DNA of 64,000 nt from contig NZ_FOKB01000003.1 in assembly GCF_900111895.1 (NCBI RefSeq), positions 701,706 to 765,705 of the forward strand, in the 5' to 3' direction. This stretch comes from Pseudomonas simiae (GTDB lineage: Bacteria > Pseudomonadota > Gammaproteobacteria > Pseudomonadales > Pseudomonadaceae). Below the pieces are notes generated by a model. It saw only the letters and a program-made list of their open reading frames with translations. It was not told where the DNA came from and searched no databases. The number at the start of each line of letters is the position of its first letter. Position 1 is the stretch's first letter. This document shows positions 1 through 8,611 of the stretch, one piece after another. The position numbers and the translations under genes were made by a program.

Positions 1-366
1 ATCCCGATGATCAACGACAGTGAATTGGAGAGTCTGCTGACCGAGGCCCATGCCGCTGGCGCGCAAAGTGCCGCGTACATGATGCTGCGCCTGCCGCTGG
101 AGGTGGCACCGCTGTTCGAGGAGTGGCTGGCGGCGCATTACCCGCAGCGCGCGACCCATGTGATGAGCCTGGTGCGCCAGGTGCGTGGTGGTGAAGTGTA
201 TGACAGCCGCTTTGGCGTGCGCATGCGGGGTGAAGGGCCGTTTGCCGACTTGCTGGCTCAACGCTTCAGTAAAGCGATCAAGCGTCTTGGTCTTGATCGG
301 CGGGAAGGTTTTAATCTGGATTGCACGGCCTTTTGCCCTCCGGGCAGACAGATGGCTTTGTTGTAA
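1..366 (+). CDS. Radical SAM protein of the PA0069 family, C-terminal fragment
   Basis: The frame is open from base 1, so the gene starts upstream of the window and only the last 121 codons are seen. The visible part (PLEVAPLFEEWL, LVRQVRGG, YDSRFGVRMRGEGP) matches what I recall of the C-terminal end of PA0069-like radical SAM enzymes. These resemble DNA photolyase-like/SplB proteins and have no firm substrate. The Fe-S cysteine cluster would lie in the missing N-terminal part, so catalytic integrity cannot be judged. The next gene is 227 bases away and is probably a separate transcript. Confidence 0.75.
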   Translation: MPMINDSELESLLTEAHAAGAQSAAYMMLRLPLEVAPLFEEWLAAHYPQRATHVMSLVRQVRGGEVYDSRFGVRMRGEGPFADLLAQRFSKAIKRLGLDRREGFNLDCTAFCPPGRQMALL

Positions 367-593
367 ACTGAAGAGGTGAAACGCGAAACTCCTGTAGGAA
401 TGGTCGCGTTTTGATATCACTGAAACCCGCGATCTAGAGCGGTTCATTCAGTTTGAGTTAAGTTTCGACGGTTACCTTGTTCAGCGACTGACTGATGAGT
501 CGGCGCTCTGGCCTCTGGCGTATTACAACTTTTCCATTGGCTAAGCGTCGAACTGACCTGAAAACTCCCCTGCATTAATCAAGAGGATGAATC

Positions 594-1325
594 ATGAGTG
601 ACAAGGATAAACAGCCGTTGGCTGCGTCGGCTTCTGCCTCTTCGGTGGCTGAAACCGCCGATGCAGCGCTAAAGCATATCGTTGACGGCTTTTTGCATTT
701 CCATCACGACGTCTTCCCCCAGCAGGAAGAGCTCTTCAAAAAACTTGCCACGGCTCAGAGCCCACGGGCGATGTTCATTACCTGTGCCGACTCGCGCATC
801 GTGCCCGAGCTGATCACCCAAAGTTCGCCTGGCGACCTGTTCGTGACGCGTAACGTCGGCAACGTGGTGCCGCCTTACGGCCAGATGAACGGCGGTGTGT
901 CCACGGCCATCGAGTACGCGGTACTGGCCTTGGGCGTACAGCACATCATCGTCTGCGGGCACTCCGATTGCGGCGCCATGCGCGCGGTACTCAACCCCGA
1001 CAGCCTGGAGAAGATGCCGACGGTCAAAGCCTGGTTGCGGCATGCCGAGGTCGCCAAGACCATGGTCCATGACAATTGCGACTGCGCCAACGAAGGCGAG
1101 AGCATGAAGGTGCTGACCGAAGAAAACGTCATCGCCCAGCTGCAACATTTGCGCACCCACCCCTCCGTGGCTTCGCGCATGGCCAACGGTCATTTATTTA
1201 TTCATGGTTGGATCTACAACATCGAGACCAGTGAAATCCGGGCCTACGATGCGGACCAGTCTGCGTTCCGCCCATTGAGCGGCGACGGGCCGATTCCTTC
1301 CGCGACGCCTAAAGCGCGCTTCTAA
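594..1325 (+). CDS. Beta-class carbonic anhydrase
   Basis: The enzyme interconverts CO2 and bicarbonate. This 243-residue protein has the full beta-class zinc site: Cys64 with the Asp66-Arg68 dyad (CADSR), and His123 and Cys126 in CGHSDCG. There is no signal peptide, so it is cytoplasmic. The first ~25 residues are Ala/Ser-rich and low in complexity. AAGAGGATG lies just before the ATG as ribosome binding site. It corresponds to P. aeruginosa PA0102 (psCA1) as I recall it. A SulP transporter gene follows 85 bases downstream on the same strand, which suggests a joint role in bicarbonate supply; that link is inferred from context. Confidence 0.93.
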   Translation: MSDKDKQPLAASASASSVAETADAALKHIVDGFLHFHHDVFPQQEELFKKLATAQSPRAMFITCADSRIVPELITQSSPGDLFVTRNVGNVVPPYGQMNGGVSTAIEYAVLALGVQHIIVCGHSDCGAMRAVLNPDSLEKMPTVKAWLRHAEVAKTMVHDNCDCANEGESMKVLTEENVIAQLQHLRTHPSVASRMANGHLFIHGWIYNIETSEIRAYDADQSAFRPLSGDGPIPSATPKARF

Positions 1326-1410
1326 AACACTTCCCTGCCGGGTAAAGCGGTGGCTGCCATGGACGCAGCCAGGCTTTGCCGCGCCCGGTAAATGCCTCGG
1401 GAGAGTCATC

Positions 1411-2958
1411 ATGCGTGCTGCTCAATTGAAAGCTGTACTGCCACGGGAGCTGCTCGCCTCTGTGGTTGTGTTTCTGGTCGCCCTGCCGCTGTGCATGGGG
1501 ATCGCGATTGCCTCAGGCATGCCCCCGGCCAAGGGCTTGATCACCGGAATCATCGGTGGCCTGGTGGTGGGTTGGTTGGCAGGCTCGCCGCTGCAGGTCA
1601 GTGGCCCGGCGGCGGGCCTGGCGGTGTTGGTGTTCGAGCTGGTGCGCCAGCACGGCATGCTGATGCTCGGGCCGATCCTGTTGTTGGCGGGTTTCCTGCA
1701 ACTGGTGGCCGGGCGTTTGCGCCTGGGCTGCTGGTTCCGCGTCACGGCGCCGGCGGTGGTGTACGGTATGCTGGCGGGGATTGGCGTATTGATTGTGTTA
1801 TCCCAGATTCACGTGATGCTCGACGGCGCGCCCAAGCCTTCTGGGCTGGATAACCTGACGGGGTTCCCAGCGGCGTTGGCCGAGGCGATTCCTATCCTGG
1901 GCGGCGGCCTGGGTTGGCAGGCGGGATTGCTCGGTTTGTCGACGATGCTGGTGATGTACGCCTGGGACAAATTACGCCCGCAACGCCTGCGCTTTGTGCC
2001 GGGTGCCTTGTTGGGTGTAGGCCTGACCACGGTGGTCAGCCTGGTGCTGGCGTTGCAGGTCAAACGCGTGGAAGTCCCGGAAAACCTCGCCGACGCTATC
2101 GACTGGCTGCGTCCCAGCGACCTGCTCAACCTCGCTGACCCCCAGTTGCTGATTGCCGCCTTCGCCGTGGCGTTTATCGCGAGCGCCGAAACCCTGCTCT
2201 CCGCCGCGGCGGTCGACCGCATGCACAGTGGTCAGCGTTCTGATTTCGATAAGGAGTTGTCCGCCCAGGGTGTCGGTAACATGCTCTGTGGTCTGCTTGG
2301 TGCCTTGCCGATGACTGGAGTGATCGTGCGTAGCTCGGCCAACGTGCAGGCCGGTGCGACCACGCGTTTGTCGGCGATGTTCCACGGGCTGTGGCTGCTG
2401 GCGTTCGTGCTGTTGCTGTCGAGTGTGCTGCAAAGCATTCCGGTGGCGAGCCTGGCGGGTGTGTTGGTGTACACCGGGATCAAGCTGGTGGACATCAAGG
2501 CGTTCAAGGCACTGGGGCGCTATGGGCGGATGCCGATGTTTACCTACGCAGCCACGGCGTTGGCGATCATCTTTACCGACCTGCTGACCGGTGTATTGGT
2601 GGGCTTTGGTTTGACGTTGGTCAAGCTGGCGTTCAAGGCTTCGCGGCTCAAGGTCAGCTTGATCGACTTGCCCCAGGAAGGAGAGATGGAGCTGCGTCTG
2701 ACGGGGGCGGCGACCTTCCTGAAGGTGCCGGCGTTGACCCAGGTGCTCTCGACGGTACCTGCGGGCAGCACCGTGCACGTGCCGTTGAGCAACTTGAGTT
2801 ACATCGACCATTCCTGCCTGGAGCTACTGGAAGAATGGGGGCGGGCCAATGCGGCCAAGGGCTCGACGCTGGTGATCGAAGCGCGCGGGTTGAAGCGCCG
2901 GTTGGAAGGTCGGGTGCGGACGACGACGGGGATAGGTTCGGCGCCGTCTGTGAGCTGA
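1411..2958 (+). CDS. SulP family anion transporter with C-terminal STAS domain
   Basis: An inner-membrane carrier of 515 residues. The first ~410 residues form many hydrophobic segments in SulP style (LVALPLCMGIAIASG near the N-terminus, later MTGVIVRSSANVQAG). A short STAS domain closes the protein (YIDHSCLELLEEW near residue 470). SulP proteins carry sulfate, bicarbonate or other anions. Because a carbonic anhydrase gene lies directly upstream, bicarbonate is the favoured substrate here, by inference only. The ATG at 1411 is preceded by GGGAGAG. A REP doublet lies just after the stop. Confidence 0.88.
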   Translation: MRAAQLKAVLPRELLASVVVFLVALPLCMGIAIASGMPPAKGLITGIIGGLVVGWLAGSPLQVSGPAAGLAVLVFELVRQHGMLMLGPILLLAGFLQLVAGRLRLGCWFRVTAPAVVYGMLAGIGVLIVLSQIHVMLDGAPKPSGLDNLTGFPAALAEAIPILGGGLGWQAGLLGLSTMLVMYAWDKLRPQRLRFVPGALLGVGLTTVVSLVLALQVKRVEVPENLADAIDWLRPSDLLNLADPQLLIAAFAVAFIASAETLLSAAAVDRMHSGQRSDFDKELSAQGVGNMLCGLLGALPMTGVIVRSSANVQAGATTRLSAMFHGLWLLAFVLLLSSVLQSIPVASLAGVLVYTGIKLVDIKAFKALGRYGRMPMFTYAATALAIIFTDLLTGVLVGFGLTLVKLAFKASRLKVSLIDLPQEGEMELRLTGAATFLKVPALTQVLSTVPAGSTVHVPLSNLSYIDHSCLELLEEWGRANAAKGSTLVIEARGLKRRLEGRVRTTTGIGSAPSVS

Positions 2959-2975
2959 CGAAACCGGATCAAAAA

Positions 2976-3065
2976 TGTGGGAGCGGGCTTGCTCGCGAAT
3001 GCAGGGTGTCAGTCACCGGAAATGTTGACTGAGTCACCGCATTCGCGAGCAAGCCCGCTCCCACG
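2976..3065. repeat. REP doublet (REPIN), GCGGGCTTGCTCGCGAA type
   Basis: Two inverted copies of GTGGGAGCGGGCTTGCTCGC flank about 45 bases of unrelated sequence. This is the two-REP arrangement described in P. fluorescens. It sits between the converging ends of the SulP gene and the gene at 3090, and may also act as a bidirectional transcription stop. Confidence 0.9.
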
Positions 3066-3089
3066 TGGGTTTTGTATTAGATCGAAGAT

Positions 3090-3737
3090 CTAGGCGGGCT
3101 GATCCAACGCCAACTCAACCCCCAACTGCCGCGACAGGCACGGCCAGCGTTTCCACGCGGCTTCTGTGTCCGGGCTCTTCAGCTGTTCGCGATAGGCTTC
3201 GACCGACTCCAGCGCAAAGCTGTCTTCGTTGAGCATTTCATCCACGGCGTGGTGTACCGCTTCATCCAACTGGTTGGCGAAGGCTTCGCCGATCAGTTGG
3301 TGGGCGATGACATTAGCGACAGTCGTGTCGGCCGGAATCAATGGCTGGCCAAAATGCTTGATATAGAGATCGTTCACCTCTTCCACCAATCGATGCGCCA
3401 GGTAGGCCTCGTCCAGCAGGCCGTCGAGCCCTTCGTGGCCGGCGAGGATGGCGGGCGGTTGCAGGAAGAAATGCTCGGCGATCTTCAGCACCGGCTTGAT
3501 CTGGCTTTCGATACCCGCTTCGCGGGCCACGTCGTTGGCGGCGTCGAGTAAATCGGGGACGAGATCGATGTAGGCGGTGACAAAGCGGGTCATGACAATG
3601 TGGCGATCACCGTCAGCCAGGGAGATGGCCGAATGCAGGTGCGGCAATTGTTTTTCCAGTTGCTGGGCAAGCTGGCCTGTGCTGGCTTCGTGTTGATGGG
3701 CACGGGAAATCTGCTCGCGCAATGCGGCGGTGTTCAT
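3090..3737 (-). CDS. Conserved hypothetical protein between the SulP gene and the cox operon
   Basis: A 215-residue soluble, mainly helical protein with no signal peptide, membrane segment or motif I can name. It holds the position of PA0104 in P. aeruginosa. The ATG at 3737 (MNTAALREQ) is chosen because GGAG precedes it; the longer open frame to 3812 starts with sequence that looks non-coding. It points away from the cytochrome oxidase operon and shares the 367-base upstream region with coxB. The function is unknown. Confidence 0.8.
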   Translation of the reverse strand: MNTAALREQISRAHQHEASTGQLAQQLEKQLPHLHSAISLADGDRHIVMTRFVTAYIDLVPDLLDAANDVAREAGIESQIKPVLKIAEHFFLQPPAILAGHEGLDGLLDEAYLAHRLVEEVNDLYIKHFGQPLIPADTTVANVIAHQLIGEAFANQLDEAVHHAVDEMLNEDSFALESVEAYREQLKSPDTEAAWKRWPCLSRQLGVELALDQPA

Positions 3738-4104
3738 GAAAGCTCCAGTGATGCAGGTGTAGGAAAAGGGAGAGGATAAGGTAGCTCGTTTATACGAGCG
3801 TCTAAGACGCATTTGTCATAATTATTTCATGGTTATGCGCCACCGTTATATCGAATTGCCATCGTTCGTCGGATAAACGATTCCGCTCCCGGTTTTATTG
3901 GCTATTTCCGGTCATTTCTACTCATTTGCCCCTACGCATTGCAGGGTTGCAGAGCGTGTCTATACTCGGGTTTGTACGCGATTAGCTGATGACGCCAGAC
4001 TGCATAAGCAGGCAAGGCCAGGCGGTTGTAAGCAGTATGGAAGCCGCTCCCTTCGACGCAGGTGCAAACCGGCGGGATAACAAGAACGATAAGGGGAACC
4101 CGCA
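3738..4104. other. Divergent intergenic region upstream of coxB
   Basis: These 367 bases separate the start of the hypothetical gene at 3737 from coxB. The part next to 3737 is AT-rich. A CTATACT hexamer region lies at 3960, and the remaining ~140 bases before coxB form a leader with no open frame I trust. Confidence 0.6.
3960..3966 (+). promoter_or_regulatory. Candidate RpoS-type -10 element of the cox operon
   Basis: CTATACT, preceded by GTGT and followed by C and a G-run, matches the sigma-S extended -10 preference. No good -35 lies 16-18 bases upstream, as is common for sigma-S promoters. The P. aeruginosa aa3 oxidase is known to be RpoS-dependent and induced by starvation, which supports the reading. 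The transcript would carry a leader of about 130 bases. Confidence 0.4.
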
Positions 4105-5232
4105 ATGATGCGACATCCACACGTTTGGATGGGCCTCCTGTTGTGGTCGGTATTCGGCCAGGCACATGCCGCCTGGACAACGAATATGGCGCCAGGGGCG
4201 ACAGAAGTCAGTCACGCTGTGTTCGACCTGCACATGACCATTTTCTGGATCTGTGTGGTGATCGGCATCATCGTGTTTGGCGCGATGTTCTGGTCGATGA
4301 TCCTTCATCGCCGGTCCACGGGCCAGGTCGCGGCCAAGTTCCACGAGAGCACCACCGTGGAAATCCTCTGGACCGTCGTGCCCTTGTTGATCCTGATCGC
4401 GATGGCCATTCCTGCGACCAAGACCTTGATTAATATCTACGACAGCAGTGAGTCGGATATCGATATCCAGGTCACCGGCTACCAGTGGAAGTGGCATTAC
4501 AAATACCTGGGCCAGGACGTGGAGTTCTTCAGCAACCTGGCCACGCCTGCCGAGCAGATCCACAACCAGGCGACCAAAGGTGAACACTACCTGCTGGAAG
4601 TCGACCAGCCCCTGGTATTGCCAGTGGGCGCCAAGGTGCGCTTTCTGGTGACGGCCGCCGACGTGATCCACTCCTGGTGGGTGCCGGCCTTTGCGGTCAA
4701 GCGCGACGCCATTCCCGGTTTCGTCAATGAGGCCTGGACCCGCGTTGAGAAACCCGGCATCTACCGTGGCCAGTGCGCCGAACTGTGCGGCAAGGACCAC
4801 GGTTTCATGCCCATTGTGGTCGAGGTCAAGTCCAAGGCCGATTACGAGACCTGGCTTGGCGAGCGCAAGGCAGAGGCCGCCAAGCTCAAGGAGCTGACCT
4901 CTAAAGAGTGGACGTTGGAAGAGTTGGTGGCCCGTGGCGACAAGGTCTACCACACCACCTGCGTGGCCTGTCACCAGGCCGAAGGCCAGGGCCTGCCGCC
5001 GATGTTCCCGGCGCTCAAGGGCTCGAAGATCGCCACCGGCCCCGCAGCTGATCACCTGAGCATTGTCTACCACGGCAAGCCCGGCACCGCGATGGCGGCC
5101 TTTGGCAAACAGCTCTCGGAAGTGGATATCGCTGCCGTAGTGACCTACGAGCGCAATGCCTGGGGCAACAACAAAGGCGACATGGTCACGCCTAAAGACG
5201 TGCTGGCCATCAAGCAGGCGGAAAGCAAATGA
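4105..5232 (+). CDS. coxB: Cytochrome c oxidase subunit II with fused cytochrome c domain
   Basis: Subunit II accepts electrons from cytochrome c through CuA. The 375-residue protein has a signal peptide (cut near AHA-AW), two membrane helices, and a periplasmic cupredoxin domain with CuA ligands in HSWWVP and in CAELCGKDHGFM. A C-terminal cytochrome c domain carries CVACH (residues 286-290) and a likely Met ligand in GTAMAAF, so this is a caa3-like subunit II. It is the first gene of the oxidase operon; coxA follows after 58 bases. The start follows AAGGGGAAC. Confidence 0.96.
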   Translation: MMRHPHVWMGLLLWSVFGQAHAAWTTNMAPGATEVSHAVFDLHMTIFWICVVIGIIVFGAMFWSMILHRRSTGQVAAKFHESTTVEILWTVVPLLILIAMAIPATKTLINIYDSSESDIDIQVTGYQWKWHYKYLGQDVEFFSNLATPAEQIHNQATKGEHYLLEVDQPLVLPVGAKVRFLVTAADVIHSWWVPAFAVKRDAIPGFVNEAWTRVEKPGIYRGQCAELCGKDHGFMPIVVEVKSKADYETWLGERKAEAAKLKELTSKEWTLEELVARGDKVYHTTCVACHQAEGQGLPPMFPALKGSKIATGPAADHLSIVYHGKPGTAMAAFGKQLSEVDIAAVVTYERNAWGNNKGDMVTPKDVLAIKQAESK

Positions 5233-5290
5233 CTTACCTCAAGGCGTCTACCTCGACCCGCCCCGCCCACTCGCTTGCAGGAGAACGGCC

Positions 5291-6877
5291 ATGAGCGCTG
5301 TGATCGATGACCATGGTCACGCCGACCATGCCCACGGCCCCGCCAAGGGGTTGATGCGCTGGGTGCTGACCACCAACCACAAAGACATCGGCACCCTGTA
5401 CCTGTGGTTCGCTTTTGCCATGTTCCTGCTCGGCGGCTCATTTGCCATGGTGATCCGGGCCGAGTTGTTCCAGCCAGGCCTGCAGATTGTGCAGCCGGCG
5501 TTCTTCAACCAGATGACCACCATGCACGGGCTGATCATGGTGTTCGGCGCGGTGATGCCAGCGTTTGTAGGCCTGGCCAATTGGATGATCCCGTTGATGA
5601 TCGGCGCGCCCGACATGGCCCTGCCGCGCATGAACAACTTCAGCTTCTGGCTGTTACCGGCGGCGTTCCTGCTGTTGGTCTCAACGCTGTTCACGCCGGG
5701 CGGTGGGCCGAACTTCGGCTGGACCTTCTACGCCCCGCTCTCGACCACCTATGCGCCGGAAAGCGTGACGTTCTTCATCTTCGCGATCCACCTGATGGGC
5801 ATCAGCTCGATCATGGGCGCGATCAATGTGGTCGCCACCATTCTCAACCTGCGCGCCCCCGGCATGACGTTGATGAAAATGCCGCTGTTTGTCTGGACCT
5901 GGCTGATCACCGCATTCCTGCTGATTGCGGTCATGCCGGTGCTGGCCGGTTGCGTGACCATGATGCTGATGGATATCCACTTCGGCACCAGCTTCTTCAG
6001 TGCCGCTGGCGGCGGTGACCCGGTGCTGTTCCAGCACGTGTTCTGGTTCTTCGGCCATCCCGAGGTGTACATCATGATCCTGCCGGCCTTTGGCGCCGTC
6101 AGCTCGATCATCCCGACCTTCTCGCGCAAGCCGCTGTTCGGCTACACCTCGATGGTCTACGCCACGGCGAGTATCGCGTTCCTCTCGTTCATCGTGTGGG
6201 CGCACCACATGTTTGTGGTGGGCATCCCGCTGGTGGGCGAGCTGTTCTTCATGTACGCCACGTTGCTGATCGCCGTGCCCACGGGGGTGAAGGTGTTCAA
6301 CTGGGTCAGCACCATGTGGCAAGGCTCGCTGACCTTCGAGACGCCGATGCTGTTTGCCGTGGCCTTTGTGATCCTGTTCACCATCGGTGGGTTCTCCGGG
6401 CTGATGCTGGCGATTGCTCCGGCGGACTTCCAGTACCACGACACCTATTTCGTGGTGGCGCATTTCCATTACGTACTGGTGCCCGGTGCGATCTTCGGCA
6501 TCTTCGCTTCGGCCTACTACTGGCTGCCGAAATGGACTGGCCACATGTACGACGAAACCCTGGGCAAGCTGCACTTCTGGCTGTCTTTCGTGGGCATGAA
6601 CATGGCGTTTTTCCCGATGCACTTCGTCGGGCTGGCGGGTATGCCGCGGCGGGTGCCGGACTACAACCTGCAGTTCGCCGACTTCAACATGGTCTCGTCG
6701 GTCGGCGCGTTCATGTTCGGCGCCACGCAGATCTTCTTCCTGTTCATTGTGATCAAGTGCATCCGTGGCGGTACGCCCGCGCCGGCCAAGCCTTGGGATG
6801 GCGCTGAAGGCCTGGAGTGGAGCATCCCTTCGCCTGCGCCGTACCACACGTTCACCACGCCACCGGAGGTCAAATGA
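5291..6877 (+). CDS. coxA: Cytochrome c oxidase subunit I
   Basis: The catalytic subunit reduces O2 at the heme a3-CuB centre and pumps protons across the inner membrane. It has 528 residues and about twelve helices, with family motifs TTNHKDIGTLY near the N-terminus, the CuB His in FWFFGHPEVYI, the His pair in VWAHHMF, and HFHYVL for the heme ligands. The frame is open 45 codons further upstream, but ATG 5291 (MSAVIDDHG) with GGAGAACGGCC before it is the natural start. Confidence 0.97.
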   Translation: MSAVIDDHGHADHAHGPAKGLMRWVLTTNHKDIGTLYLWFAFAMFLLGGSFAMVIRAELFQPGLQIVQPAFFNQMTTMHGLIMVFGAVMPAFVGLANWMIPLMIGAPDMALPRMNNFSFWLLPAAFLLLVSTLFTPGGGPNFGWTFYAPLSTTYAPESVTFFIFAIHLMGISSIMGAINVVATILNLRAPGMTLMKMPLFVWTWLITAFLLIAVMPVLAGCVTMMLMDIHFGTSFFSAAGGGDPVLFQHVFWFFGHPEVYIMILPAFGAVSSIIPTFSRKPLFGYTSMVYATASIAFLSFIVWAHHMFVVGIPLVGELFFMYATLLIAVPTGVKVFNWVSTMWQGSLTFETPMLFAVAFVILFTIGGFSGLMLAIAPADFQYHDTYFVVAHFHYVLVPGAIFGIFASAYYWLPKWTGHMYDETLGKLHFWLSFVGMNMAFFPMHFVGLAGMPRRVPDYNLQFADFNMVSSVGAFMFGATQIFFLFIVIKCIRGGTPAPAKPWDGAEGLEWSIPSPAPYHTFTTPPEVK

Positions 6878-6898
6878 ACAGGACGATGGGAGGCTGCC

Positions 6899-7450
6899 AT
6901 GGCTGAGTCCTTGCCCACCAAGCGCCTGGTCACGCGGCTGCTGATCCTGGTGGTGGCGATGTTCGCCTTCGGCTTTGCACTGGTGCCGATCTACGACGTG
7001 ATGTGCAAGGCATTCGGCATCAACGGCAAGACGGCCGGGCAGTACGAGGGCGAGCAGATCGTCGATTCCTCGCGCCAGGTGCGAGTGCAGTTTTTGTCCA
7101 CCAACGCCATCGACATGGTCTGGGATTTTTATGCCAAGGCTGACGAGGTAGTCGTTAACCCGGGCGCGGTGACCGAGATGCTGTTCGTGGCGCACAACCC
7201 TACCGATAAGCCAATGACTGCCCAGGCCGTCCCCAGTATTTCCCCGGCCGAAGCGGCGATGTACTTCCACAAGACCGAGTGCTTTTGCTTCACCCAGCAA
7301 GTGCTGCAACCGGGCCAACGCATCGAGATGCCGGTGCGTTTTATCGTCGACCGCGACATGCCCAAGGATGTGAAGCATCTGACCCTGGCGTACACGCTGT
7401 TCGACATCACTGCGCGCCAACCGCCGGTGGCTGTCCACAGCGGCGGCTAG
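6899..7450 (+). CDS. ctaG: Cytochrome c oxidase assembly protein Cox11/CtaG
   Basis: This membrane-anchored copper chaperone delivers copper to CuB of subunit I. The 183-residue protein has one N-terminal transmembrane helix (residues ~10-30, ending in VPIYDVMC) and a periplasmic beta domain with the copper motif ECFCFTQQ. GGGAGG precedes the ATG. It lies 21 bases after coxA and 35 bases before coxC, so it is co-transcribed with them. Confidence 0.95.
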   Translation: MAESLPTKRLVTRLLILVVAMFAFGFALVPIYDVMCKAFGINGKTAGQYEGEQIVDSSRQVRVQFLSTNAIDMVWDFYAKADEVVVNPGAVTEMLFVAHNPTDKPMTAQAVPSISPAEAAMYFHKTECFCFTQQVLQPGQRIEMPVRFIVDRDMPKDVKHLTLAYTLFDITARQPPVAVHSGG

Positions 7451-7485
7451 CTACTGTTTGCCCCCTCAATCAGGAGAGCGAATAC

Positions 7486-8373
7486 ATGTCGTCTCATGAT
7501 ACGTACTACGTACCAGCACAAAGCAAATGGCCAATAATTGCCACGTTTGGCCTGTTGATCACGGTGTACGGGTTGGGTCTGTGGTTCAACGACCTCAAGG
7601 CCGCGCGCGCGGAATCCCACGGCCCGTGGATCTTTTTCGTCGGCGGGCTGTTGCTGGCTTACATGCTGTTCGGCTGGTTCGGCGCGGTGATCAAGGAAAG
7701 CCGTGCCGGTTTGTACAGTTCGCAGATGGACCGCTCGTTCCGCTGGGGCATGACCTGGTTCATCTTTTCCGAGGTGATGTTCTTTATCGCATTCTTCGGT
7801 GCGCTTTTTTATGTACGGCACATGTCCGGTCCGTGGCTGGGTGGCGAGGGCCACAAGGGCATTGCGCACATGCTGTGGCCGAACTTCGAATTTGCCTGGC
7901 CGTTGCTGAACAACCCCGATCCGAAGATGTACCCGGCACCGGAAGGCACCATCAGCCCCTGGGGCCTGCCGCTGGTGAACACCATCCTGCTGGTGAGCTC
8001 CAGCGTGACCATCACCATTGCCCACCATGCGCTGCGCAAAGGTCATCGCGGCGCGCTGAAAATTTGGTTGGCGATCACCGTGCTGTTGGGCCTGGCATTC
8101 CTCGGGTTCCAGGCTGAGGAATACATCCACGCCTACAAAGAGCTGGGCCTGACCCTGGGCTCCGGCGTGTACGGTGCGACGTTCTTCATGCTCACCGGCT
8201 TCCACGGCGCCCACGTCACCATTGGCACCGTTATTTTGTTCGTGATGCTGATGCGCATCCTCAAGGGGCATTTCAATGCCGAGCACCAGTTCGGTTTCGA
8301 GGCGGCCAGTTGGTATTGGCACTTTGTGGATGTGGTGTGGATCGGGCTGTTTTTCTTCGTCTATGTGCTGTGA
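7486..8373 (+). CDS. coxC: Cytochrome c oxidase subunit III
   Basis: The 295-residue subunit III has about seven membrane helices and the family signatures FSEVMFFIAFF, GFHGAHVTIG and WYWHFVDVVWI. It stabilises proton uptake by subunit I. CAGGAGAG precedes the ATG at 7486; the longer open frame upstream overlaps ctaG and is not real. The stop lies 6 bases from the end of the convergent DUF2909 gene. Confidence 0.96.
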   Translation: MSSHDTYYVPAQSKWPIIATFGLLITVYGLGLWFNDLKAARAESHGPWIFFVGGLLLAYMLFGWFGAVIKESRAGLYSSQMDRSFRWGMTWFIFSEVMFFIAFFGALFYVRHMSGPWLGGEGHKGIAHMLWPNFEFAWPLLNNPDPKMYPAPEGTISPWGLPLVNTILLVSSSVTITIAHHALRKGHRGALKIWLAITVLLGLAFLGFQAEEYIHAYKELGLTLGSGVYGATFFMLTGFHGAHVTIGTVILFVMLMRILKGHFNAEHQFGFEAASWYWHFVDVVWIGLFFFVYVL

Positions 8374-8379
8374 GGCGCC

Positions 8380-8583
8380 CTACCACGGCGCATGAGAAAC
8401 CAGTTGGCCGCTGAAAAAGCCCCAGGCGATCAGCGCCACGGTGATCACGGCCAGCACGACACGCACGGTCAAGGCAGTGACGAGGCGGTTGGAGTTGCCC
8501 TCGTCCTTGGCCAGGAAGAACAAGCCACTGAACAGGCTCACAACGGTCGCGATCAGCATCAGGGCAATAGCGGCTTTGAGCAT
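8380..8583 (-). CDS. DUF2909 twin-transmembrane protein
   Basis: A 67-residue protein with two hydrophobic segments separated by a short polar loop (FLAKDEGNSNR), the pattern of DUF2909 proteins. It sits opposite to the oxidase genes in the same position as PA0109. The ATG at 8583 (MLKAAIALML) is chosen because the family is short; the frame runs to 8667 but would enter the SURF1 gene. Only 28 bases separate its start from the divergent SURF1 gene. A role in oxidase biogenesis is suggested by location only. Confidence 0.8.
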   Translation of the reverse strand: MLKAAIALMLIATVVSLFSGLFFLAKDEGNSNRLVTALTVRVVLAVITVALIAWGFFSGQLVSHAPW

Positions 8584-8611
8584 GGTCTGGCTCCAATGGG
8601 ATGGGCGGGCA

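Noticed and set aside
2976..3065. Possible CRISPR or phage attachment repeat
   Set aside because: The inverted arms and genome-dispersed copies identify REP doublets; there are no direct repeats with regular spacers.
6874..6906. Tiny 10-codon frame between coxA and ctaG that might be a small assembly protein
   Set aside because: It is only ten codons, without the hydrophobic segment such assembly proteins have.
5681..7438. 585-codon open frame on the minus strand
   Set aside because: It is antisense to coxA and ctaG, which are certain genes. Its Arg/His/Gly-rich translation is typical of a shadow frame in GC-rich DNA.
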